Below are positions 27,969 through 38,260 of a DNA stretch of 64,000 nt, one piece after another. Source of the stretch: Ornithinimicrobium tianjinense (GTDB lineage Bacteria > Actinomycetota > Actinomycetes > Actinomycetales > Dermatophilaceae); the NCBI RefSeq assembly GCF_014636495.1, contig NZ_BMEM01000001.1:62001-126000 (forward strand), read 5' to 3'. The position numbers and the translations under genes are program-made. The stretch's first letter is position 1; each line of letters opens with the position of its first letter. The notes beneath the pieces are model-generated. The model saw only the letters and a list, made by a program, of their open reading frames with translations. It did no database searches and was not told where the DNA came from.

Positions 27969-28476
27969 GACCCGCGAAGGTGAACCGCGTGCAGTCGGTC
28001 GGGAAGGCGAACCACGCCATCGCGCGGGTCGGCGTGATGACCCGCAGGCCGCCGCCGTCCGCGCCCGCCCAGGCGTCGGGGCCGGGACGGTAGCCGGCGT
28101 CGTGGTACTTCCCGAACGCCTCGGCCAGCCGCGCCCCCAGCCCCTCGGGGTCCGCGCGCGTCGCGTGCGACTCGCCCTCGACGATCACCACCTCGGTGCC
28201 GCTCTCGAGCGTCAGGGTGACGGCAGGGTTGGTCTCGACGTTGCGGGTATGCCGTGTGGTGGGCGCGCCGTCGTACCAGAACCGCCCGTCCACCCACACG
28301 CCCCAGCGCGGCACCGAGTGCGGCCGCCCGTCCGGTCGCACGCTGCTCAGCCAGTAGTGCCGGGCCTCCCGCAGCCGCGGCTCGACCTGGTCCCAGCTGA
28401 GCAGGCCTTCGCTGCTCTCCGGTATGCCGTACCCGTCCGGGAAGGTGGGTCGGGAGGCTCGCGGGATCGTCTCCAT
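27952..28476 (-). CDS. Pyridoxamine 5'-phosphate oxidase-fold (flavin-binding) protein
   Basis: 174 residues. Split-barrel flavin-binding fold: ARHYWLSSVRPDGRPHSVPRWGVWVDGRFWYDG (strand pair, about 38-70), ATRHTRNVETNPAVTLTLESG (about 75) and a C-terminal TPTRAMAWF. Such proteins bind FMN, F420 or heme; ligand undefined. ATG at 28476; the frame is open upstream but into the mazEF promoter. Ends in an overlap with the decayed YdeI gene. Confidence 0.8.
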   Translation of the reverse strand: METIPRASRPTFPDGYGIPESSEGLLSWDQVEPRLREARHYWLSSVRPDGRPHSVPRWGVWVDGRFWYDGAPTTRHTRNVETNPAVTLTLESGTEVVIVEGESHATRADPEGLGARLAEAFGKYHDAGYRPGPDAWAGADGGGLRVITPTRAMAWFAFPTDCTRFTFAGRGEGV

Positions 28477-28511
28477 AGCACGACGGTAGACCCTGGGTGG
28501 CAGAGTAGTGC

Positions 28512-28526
28512 ATCCCATTGTGGGAT
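28512..28526 (+). promoter_or_regulatory. Palindromic operator candidate of mazEF
   Basis: ATCCCATTGTGGGAT, a 6-base inverted repeat with a 3-base centre, 22-36 bases before the antitoxin start and next to a TGGTATGCT -10-like sequence. The position fits autorepression by the antitoxin or the MazEF complex. Confidence 0.55.
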
Positions 28527-28547
28527 TCTGTCTGGTATGCTCACGGC

Positions 28548-28781
28548 GTGACGACACAGATCGCGGTACGGCTCCCTGACGAGATGGTTCGCTTCCTGGA
28601 CCGGAGCGTGGCCAGTGGCAAGGCACCCAGCCGAGCCGCCCTGGTGGCCGCAGCCCTGGAGCGCGAGATGCGCCTGCACGCCGCGCAGCAGGACGCCCAG
28701 ACCCTGAAGAAGAAGGGCACGGCCGATGACCTCGACGAGCTCGTCACCTGGTCCGTGGCCCACCCGACACTGGACGACTGA
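28548..28781 (+). CDS. MazE-like ribbon-helix-helix antitoxin
   Basis: 77 residues. N-terminal RHH DNA-binding motif (TQIAVRLPDEMVRFLD, then SRAALVAAALEREM), followed by an acidic C-terminus (DDLDELVTW...HPTLDD) of the kind that wraps the toxin. GTG at 28548; an upstream in-frame start would run into the operator. The toxin gene follows after 2 bases. Also represses its own promoter, by analogy with other RHH antitoxins. Confidence 0.82.
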   Translation: MTTQIAVRLPDEMVRFLDRSVASGKAPSRAALVAAALEREMRLHAAQQDAQTLKKKGTADDLDELVTWSVAHPTLDD

Positions 28782-28783
28782 CG

Positions 28784-29104
28784 TTGCGTGAGATCTGCCT
28801 CGCGCGGCTCGACAAGACCCGCCCCGTCCTGGTGCTCACCCGCGACACTGCCCGCGCCGTGATGACCAAGGTGACCGTGGCTCCCATCACGTCGACCGTC
28901 AAGGGGCTGTCCAGCGAAGTGCCGGTAGGACGTGCAAACGGGCTGGACCACGACAGCGCTGTCTCGATGGACAACGTCCTGACCATCCCCGCCGACCTCC
29001 TGGGACGGAGGCTGGGTTTCCTCACGCCCGAGCAGGAGCGCCACCTCGCAAGAGCCATCGTGCTGGCGTACGACCTCGAGGTGCCGTTACTTGAAGGGCC
29101 GTGA
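28784..29104 (+). CDS. mazF: MazF-family endoribonuclease toxin
   Basis: 106 residues. PemK/MazF fold: RPVLVLTRD (about 12), VTVAPITSTVKGLSSEVPVG (about 29, with the catalytic Arg/Thr region) and SAVSMDNVLTIP (about 62). An mRNA interferase neutralised by the adjacent antitoxin. The only suitable start is TTG at 28784, a weak codon that would keep toxin output below that of the antitoxin. The conserved catalytic N-terminal Arg is in place (RLDKTRP). The pair looks intact. Confidence 0.85.
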   Translation: MREICLARLDKTRPVLVLTRDTARAVMTKVTVAPITSTVKGLSSEVPVGRANGLDHDSAVSMDNVLTIPADLLGRRLGFLTPEQERHLARAIVLAYDLEVPLLEGP

Positions 29105-29178
29105 TCGTCCCTCCCGGCACGTCGCCGGGACAGATGCCCGACGACGCTGCGCAGGCACGTCGGTGACACACTGGCCCC

Positions 29179-29625
29179 ATGGGTGACCCGGGGTCCGGCT
29201 CCGCGCGCGAGGCCAGGCTGCGCGAGCTGCGCCTGCTGCGGCAGGTGCGCGACCGGATGGACCGCGAGTACGCCCGGCCGCTCGACGTCGAGGCTCTTGC
29301 CCGCGGGGTCCACCTGTCCGCCGGCCACCTGTCGCGACGCTTCCGGGAAGCGTACGGCGAGTCGCCCTACTCCTACCTGATGACCCGACGGGTCGAGCGC
29401 GCGATGACGCTGCTGCGGCGCGGCGACCTGAGCGTGACCGAGGTGTGCTTCCAGGTCGGCTTCTCCTCCCTCGGCACGTTCAGCACCCGCTTCGCCGAGC
29501 TGGTGGGCAGGCCCCCGAGCGCCTACCGACGGGAGGCGGGCGTGCCCGCCATACCCCCGTGCGTGACGCGCGCGGTGACGAGACCGATCAGGAATCGAGA
29601 AGCCCCGCTGTCGACCGCGCCGTAG
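29179..29625 (+). CDS. AraC-family HTH regulator (DNA-binding domain only)
   Basis: 148 residues made almost wholly of the AraC double-HTH domain (about 20-118): PLDVEALARGVHLSAGHLSRRFREAYGESPYSYL and VTEVCFQVGFSSLGTFSTRFAELVGRPPSAYR. No ligand domain, so the sensing role lies elsewhere or it responds through expression level. ATG at 29179. The VOC gene follows after 10 bases; such small AraC proteins often control a neighbouring glyoxalase-like gene. Confidence 0.85.
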   Translation: MGDPGSGSAREARLRELRLLRQVRDRMDREYARPLDVEALARGVHLSAGHLSRRFREAYGESPYSYLMTRRVERAMTLLRRGDLSVTEVCFQVGFSSLGTFSTRFAELVGRPPSAYRREAGVPAIPPCVTRAVTRPIRNREAPLSTAP

Positions 29626-29635
29626 CGTGGCGCTC

Positions 29636-30043
29636 ATGGACATCACGATCTCCTCCAGCTTCCTCCCCGTCGACGACCCCGAGGCCTCTCTCGCGTTCTA
29701 CCGCGACGTCCTCGGCTTCGAGGTCCGCGGCGACGTGGGCCAGGGCACGATGCGCTGGATCACCGTCGGCCCGCCCGGGCAGCCCACCACCTCGATCGTG
29801 CTGCACCCGCCGGCCGTCGACCCGGGCATCACCGACGACGAACGCGCCGTCATCGCCGAGATGATGGCCAAGGGCACCTTCGCCGGCATCAACCTCGCGG
29901 CCGCCGACCTCGACGCCGCCTTCGAGCGGGTCCAGGCCAGCGGGGTCGACGTCGTCCAAGAGCCGATGGACCAGGCGTGGGGCGCGCGCGACTTCGCCGT
30001 TCGCGACCCTGCAGGCAACTCCGTCCGCGTCAGCCAGGCCTGA
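29636..30043 (+). CDS. VOC (glyoxalase/bleomycin resistance)-fold protein
   Basis: 135 residues. Two beta-alpha-beta-beta-beta modules: FLPVDDPEASLAFYRDVLGFEVR at the N-terminus and NLAAADLDAAFERVQASGVDVV...ARDFAVRDPAGNSVRV at the C-terminus. One metal-site residue is visible (Glu/His positions are only partly kept), so it may be a binding protein rather than an enzyme. ATG at 29636 chosen; an in-frame GTG at 29627 is possible. Follows the AraC gene in one unit. Confidence 0.82.
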   Translation: MDITISSSFLPVDDPEASLAFYRDVLGFEVRGDVGQGTMRWITVGPPGQPTTSIVLHPPAVDPGITDDERAVIAEMMAKGTFAGINLAAADLDAAFERVQASGVDVVQEPMDQAWGARDFAVRDPAGNSVRVSQA

Positions 30044-30057
30044 GGGAGGACACCGAG

Positions 30058-30486
30058 GTGGCAGCCAAGGACGACGGCTTCAGCGCCGGCGAGAAGAGGG
30101 CCATGCGCGAGCGGGCCAAGGAGCTCAAGGCCGCGCAGAAGAAGGAGGAGCTCGAGCAGAACCTCCTCGACAAGATCGCCGAGATGCCCGAGGCCGAGGG
30201 CCGGATCGCGACGAGGATCCACGACATCGTCAGGCGCGTCGCCCCGCACCTCGTGGCCAAGACCTGGTACGGCATGCCCGCGTGGTCCACGCCGGAGGGC
30301 AAGGTGGTGGTCTTCTTCAAGCCTGCGGGCAAGTTCGAGTCGCGCTACAGCACGCTCGGCTTCGAGGACGCCGCCAGGCTGGACGAGGGCGCCATGTGGC
30401 CGACGAGCTACGCCCTGACCGAGCTGACCGCCCAGGACGCCACGCTCGTCGAGGCGCTCGTGGCCAAGGCGGCGGGCTCTGGATGA
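30058..30486 (+). CDS. DUF1801-family protein
   Basis: 142 residues. N-terminal charged coiled coil (EKRAMRERAKELKAAQKKEELEQN, about 10-35), then the DUF1801/YdhG-like fold: IHDIVRRVAPHLVAKTWYGMPAW, VVVFFKPAGKFESRYSTLGF and the C-terminal helix. GTG at 30058 with GGGAGGA upstream, 14 bases after the VOC gene. No known enzyme function; its fold resembles iron-chaperone frataxin-like proteins. Confidence 0.8.
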   Translation: MAAKDDGFSAGEKRAMRERAKELKAAQKKEELEQNLLDKIAEMPEAEGRIATRIHDIVRRVAPHLVAKTWYGMPAWSTPEGKVVVFFKPAGKFESRYSTLGFEDAARLDEGAMWPTSYALTELTAQDATLVEALVAKAAGSG

Positions 30487-30543
30487 GCGACGTGAGGCCG
30501 TCCAGGGCTGGCGTCGCGCTGGATGCTCATCGAGGAGCGCTGA

Positions 30544-34488
<3,945 letters not shown>

Positions 34489-34500
34489 GGGGCGGTCTCC

Positions 34501-36759
34501 TCAGGCGGGGGTGCCGGCGGTGAACGGCCGGCCGGTCAGGGTCTCGTAGGCCTCGACGTAGCGGGCGCGGGTCAGCTCCACCACGTCGTCGGGCAGGGTG
34601 GGGGGCGGGGTGTCGGAGGCCTTGTCCCACCCGCTCGCCGGGGAGGTCAGCCAGTCGCGCAGCACCTGCTTGTCGTATGACGTCTGCGTGCGCCCGGGTG
34701 CCCACTCGCTCGCGCGCCAGAAGCGGGAGGAGTCGGGCGTGAGCACCTCGTCGGCGAGGACCACGTCGACGACGTCCGGGTCCACCGAGGCCCAGTCGAT
34801 CTCCTCGTCGGCCCCGTCGCCGAGCCCGAGCTGCGCCGGGTCGATGCCGAACTCGACCTTGGTGTCGGCGATGAGGATGCCGCGGTCGGCGGCGATCTCG
34901 TTGCCGCGCTGGAGGATGGCGACCGTGAGGTCACGCACCCGTGCCGCCAGCCGGGGCCCGACGAGCTCCTCGACCTCGGCGAAGGAGATCGGCTGGTCGT
35001 GCTCGCCCATCGGGGCCTTCGTGCTCGGCGTGAAGACCGGCTCGGGCAGCCGCGACCCGTCGACCAGCCCCTCCGGCAGCGGGACGCCGGAGACGGTGCC
35101 GGTCGCGGCATACTCCGCCAGGCCGCCGCCGGTGAGGAAGGCGCGGGCGACGCACTCGACGGGCAGCATCCGCAACCGTCGGACGTAGACCGCGCGACCC
35201 GCGACCTGCTCCGGGACGTCGGTGGAGATCACGTGGTGCGGGGCGAGGTCGGCGAGCTGGTCGAACCACCACAGCGACATCTGGGTGAGCACGCTGCCCT
35301 TGTCCGGGATCGGGGTGTCGAGCACGTGGTCGTAGGCGCTGATGCGGTCCGAGGCGACGAGCAGGAGCCGCTCCTGGTCGCGCTGACCCGTCGCCGGGTC
35401 GAGCGGGGCGTAGAGCCCGCGCACCTTGCCGGAGTAGAGGAGCTCGTGGCCGGGCAGCTGCGGGGCGGCCTCCGGGGTGTGGGCGGTGGGCACGTGGACC
35501 CGTCCTTCCTGCGCGGCGAGCGCGATGTCCGTGCGGTGGTGGGAGCCGGGCAGACCGATCCGCCCCGCGGCGGCGTAGGCGCGGGCCCGGGCGTCGGCGA
35601 GGTCGTCCCCGAGGCTGACGACCGAGAGGACGCGCCCGCCGGCCGAGACGACAGCGTCACCCTCCTGGCGCGTCCCCGCGTGGAGGATGTGGACACCCTC
35701 GACGGCGCTCGCGTCGTCGAGCCCGGTGATGACGCCTCCGGTGACGGGTGCGGCCGGGTAGCCGTCGGCGGCGACCACGACGGTGACGCTGCTGCGCGGG
35801 GACCAGCTCAGCGGCGGCAGCTCGGCCAGCCGGCCCTGCGCCGCGGCCATCAGGACGCCGGCGAGCGGCGTCTCGAGGCGGGCCAGCACGGACTGGGTCT
35901 CCGGGTCGCCGAAGCGGGCGTTGAACTCCACGACGCGCGGGCCCGCGGACGTCATGGCGAGCCCGACGTAGAGGACGCCCGTGAACGGGGTGCCGCGCCT
36001 GGCCATCTCCTGCACCGTGGGCAGGGCGACGGTGCGCACGACCTCGTCCACGAGTCCGGCGGGGACCCACGGCAGGGGGGTGTAGGCGCCCATGCCGCCG
36101 GTGTTGGGACCGACGTCGCCGTCACCGACCCGCTTGAAGTCCTGCGCGGGCTCGAGCGGGACGACGGTGGAGCCGTCGGCCAGGCAGAAGAGCGAGACCT
36201 CCGGTCCGTCGAGGTAGTCCTCGACGACGACGCGGCCACCCTCCTTGGCGAGGCAGGCGGCCGCGTGCTGCAGCGCCGCCTCCCGATCCTCGGTCACGAC
36301 CACGCCCTTGCCGGCGGCGAGCCCGTCCTCCTTGACGACGTATGGCGCGCCCGTCGCCGTGAGAGCCGCCTCCACCTCCGTCGCCGTGGAGCAGGTGCGG
36401 CTGGCGGCGGTGGGCACCCCGGCGGCAGCCATGACCTCCTTGGCGAAGGCCTTGCTGCCCTCGAGGCGCGCAGCCGCGGCCGTCGGGCCGAAGCACGGGA
36501 TCCCTGCCTGCAGCAGTGCGTCGGCGACCCCGGCGACCAGCGGCGCCTCGGGTCCGACGACGACGAGGTCGACGTGCTCGTCGCGGGCCAGCGCGACCAC
36601 GGCGGTCACGTCGGTCGGGTCGCCCGGCCGGCACTGCGCCACCTCCGCGATCCCGGGGTTGCCCGGCAGGGCCAGGAGGGTGTCGACGGCCGGGTCGGCG
36701 GACAGGGAGCGGGCGAGGGCGTGCTCACGGGCGCCGGAGCCGAGCAGGAGGAGCTTCAC
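34501..36759 (-). CDS. purDC: Bifunctional GAR synthetase-SAICAR synthetase (PurD-PurC fusion)
   Basis: 752 residues in one uninterrupted frame. Residues about 1-420 are PurD: LLLGSGAREHALA, VVVGPEAPLVAG, VVKEDGLAAGKGV, DFKRVGDGDVGPNTGGMGAY and VVEFNARFGDPETQ. After PGSHHRTDIALA and a linker of about 25 residues comes a full PurC (about 450-752): YSGKVRGLY, LLLVASDRISAYDH, LTGGGLAEY, STKAPMGEHD, ILIADTKVEFG, DEVLTPDSSRFW and YDKQVLRDW. It would perform step 2 (PRA to GAR) and step 8 (CAIR to SAICAR). GTG at 36759; the frame upstream is leader sequence. An internal GTG at 35493 with AAGGA before it could also give free PurC of 330 residues. Normally these are separate genes. Confidence 0.9.
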   Translation of the reverse strand: MKLLLLGSGAREHALARSLSADPAVDTLLALPGNPGIAEVAQCRPGDPTDVTAVVALARDEHVDLVVVGPEAPLVAGVADALLQAGIPCFGPTAAAARLEGSKAFAKEVMAAAGVPTAASRTCSTATEVEAALTATGAPYVVKEDGLAAGKGVVVTEDREAALQHAAACLAKEGGRVVVEDYLDGPEVSLFCLADGSTVVPLEPAQDFKRVGDGDVGPNTGGMGAYTPLPWVPAGLVDEVVRTVALPTVQEMARRGTPFTGVLYVGLAMTSAGPRVVEFNARFGDPETQSVLARLETPLAGVLMAAAQGRLAELPPLSWSPRSSVTVVVAADGYPAAPVTGGVITGLDDASAVEGVHILHAGTRQEGDAVVSAGGRVLSVVSLGDDLADARARAYAAAGRIGLPGSHHRTDIALAAQEGRVHVPTAHTPEAAPQLPGHELLYSGKVRGLYAPLDPATGQRDQERLLLVASDRISAYDHVLDTPIPDKGSVLTQMSLWWFDQLADLAPHHVISTDVPEQVAGRAVYVRRLRMLPVECVARAFLTGGGLAEYAATGTVSGVPLPEGLVDGSRLPEPVFTPSTKAPMGEHDQPISFAEVEELVGPRLAARVRDLTVAILQRGNEIAADRGILIADTKVEFGIDPAQLGLGDGADEEIDWASVDPDVVDVVLADEVLTPDSSRFWRASEWAPGRTQTSYDKQVLRDWLTSPASGWDKASDTPPPTLPDDVVELTRARYVEAYETLTGRPFTAGTPA

Positions 36760-37072
36760 GGATTCCCAGCCTACTTGGACGGGAGGAGGAGACGGAATCT
36801 GGCGCAGTGCGGGCAGGGGAAGGAGGCGATGGGGAGAAAAGTGCTGAGGAGAAAAGTGTGGCCCCCCTGGAAGGCAGGGGGGGTATCTCCCAGGAGGGCC
36901 ACGTACACAGGGCAGGGTCAGCCAGGTTGATGGGGGGGGCATTGACCCGGCGACGCACACTTCCCTGCGACCGACCGAAGTCGGTAAGCACCAATATGGC
37001 ACACGAGATCCGTGTTGTCACGTCGAGGGTGTCGGCTTGGCGTCACTGTCGGGGATCCGTCACCATCGGCCT
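36760..37072 (-). promoter_or_regulatory. Structured leader of purDC-purL in the divergent intergenic region
   Basis: 313 bases without a gene between divergent purDC and the two-HTH regulator. On the minus strand, from upstream: a hairpin ACCGAC-TTCG-GTCGGT (about 36966-36981), then the attenuator hairpin (36858-36902), then two 11-base direct repeats CACTTTTCTCC, then pyrimidine-rich DNA to the weak start site. Promoters for both genes must lie at about 36985-37060; I cannot fix them. Confidence 0.55.
36858..36902 (-). terminator. Attenuator-like intrinsic terminator in the purDC leader
   Basis: Minus strand: GTGGCCCTCCTGG pairs with CCAGGGGGGCCAC (one mismatch), with a competing inner pairing of the C7/G7 tracts, followed at once by ACTTTTCTCC. 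Nothing is transcribed into it except the purDC leader itself, because the upstream gene is divergent. That points to transcription attenuation. The signal sensed is unknown. Confidence 0.6.
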
Positions 37073-38113
37073 ATGACACGCACGACCGCCAGGCGCGGCG
37101 GGACCCGCGCACCAGCTCCCGCGCGGCTCCACGGGGAGGCCTACGAGGAGTCCGTCAGCCGCCTCTGGCTGACCGCCGTGCGGCTCGGGCGTCCCACGCT
37201 CGACGCCCTGCGGAAGCAGGGGTGGGACGACGCCGAGATCGAGGACATCACCGCAGAGCTCACCGCGCGCGGCATGCTCGTCCCGAACGTCGAGGGGGAC
37301 GCCTGGCAGGTGGTGCCGCCGGCGGAGGCGGTCCTGCGCCACATCGAGAGGTGGGAACGCCGCATCTCCCTGGCCCGGGCCACCGCCTCCGAGCTGGACC
37401 AGATCTGGCGTGCCGCCGTCGGCGACGGCCGGGAGCTGCAGCCGGCCGGTATGGAGCTGCTCAAGAGCGTCGCGGACATCGCCCAGCGCGTCCGCGGGAT
37501 GCACCGCCTCGCCACCGAGCGGCTCTGGTGGGCGCTGGACGCGTCGGCCGCCTCGCTCGCCCTGCTCGAGGAGTCCGCGACCGAGGAAGGCGTCCTGCCG
37601 GTGCGGTCGGGCGTCGACGTGCGGATCGTGGTGGACACCGCGCTCCTGGACACCCCGCACGCCATGAGCTTCGTGGAGCGTGCGCAAGCCGCCGGGCATC
37701 CCGTCCGGGTGGCCGCGGGGCTGCCGTTCTCGTTGCTGCTGTGCGACGCGCGCGCCGCGATCCTCGACCTCAGCCGGCACGACCCCGTCGGCGACGGCTC
37801 GCTCGAGGCGCGCCGCACCGGCCCGCTCAAGGGCGTGGAGGCCCTGCTGCAGGAGATCTGGGTGCTCTCCACGCCGCTCGCCGTGGTGGTGGACACCGGC
37901 ACGGGGACCGTGCTCGACGGGGTGCCCCTCGACGACCGCGACCGCCGCGTGCTGGCCCTGCTGGCCACCGGCGCCAGCGATCAGCTCATCGCGCGCCAGA
38001 GCGGGATCTCGGTGCGCACGGTGGAGCGACGGGTCCGCTACCTCATGGACCACCTCGGCGCCGCCACGCGCTTCCAGGCCGGGGTGCAGGCGGCCCGGCG
38101 CGGCTGGCTCTGA
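37073..38113 (+). CDS. Two-HTH transcriptional regulator, homologous in build to the one before purA
   Basis: 346 residues. N-terminal TrmB-like winged helix (about 20-95: RLWLTAVRLGRPTLDALRKQGW...), a helical stretch, a central sensor-like domain (about 165-270) and a C-terminal LuxR-type HTH (about 285-345: DRRVLALLATGASDQLIARQSGISVRTVERR). The end pattern RVRYLMDHLGAATRFQAG parallels the RIAALMDEHGVDTRFQLG of the 24675 gene. ATG at 37073 (a TTG at 37037 is also open). It is divergent from purDC-purL, a position typical of a local regulator. Ligand and targets unproven. Confidence 0.8.
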   Translation: MTRTTARRGGTRAPAPARLHGEAYEESVSRLWLTAVRLGRPTLDALRKQGWDDAEIEDITAELTARGMLVPNVEGDAWQVVPPAEAVLRHIERWERRISLARATASELDQIWRAAVGDGRELQPAGMELLKSVADIAQRVRGMHRLATERLWWALDASAASLALLEESATEEGVLPVRSGVDVRIVVDTALLDTPHAMSFVERAQAAGHPVRVAAGLPFSLLLCDARAAILDLSRHDPVGDGSLEARRTGPLKGVEALLQEIWVLSTPLAVVVDTGTGTVLDGVPLDDRDRRVLALLATGASDQLIARQSGISVRTVERRVRYLMDHLGAATRFQAGVQAARRGWL

Positions 38114-38198
38114 TCCTGACGGTCCCGCTCCGGCTCCCCGGGCCGACGCCCTGCGGGCTGGGAGCCGGCGACGCCCTCGGTAGACTGTCTGCTTTGTC

Positions 38199-38239
38199 AG
38201 GGGACGGCGGGTGCCGCGCGGACGTGCCACGGCGTCCCC
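38199..38239 (+). promoter_or_regulatory. Leader hairpin and promoter region of the HelD-like gene
   Basis: GGGGACG / CGTCCCC close an imperfect stem before the GTG at 38261, preceded at about 38179-38186 by GGTAGACT, a plausible -10. I looked for the rifamycin-associated element reported before helR genes and did not recognise it. Confidence 0.35.
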
Positions 38240-38260
38240 CGTGCAGGAGAGAGGGAGCGT

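Noticed and set aside
36760-37072. Known purine riboswitch in the purDC leader
   Set aside because: No purine-aptamer loop motifs; kept only as an undefined attenuator-like leader.
38100-38260. Rifamycin-associated element before the HelD-like gene
   Set aside because: No match to the expected palindromic element as I recall it.
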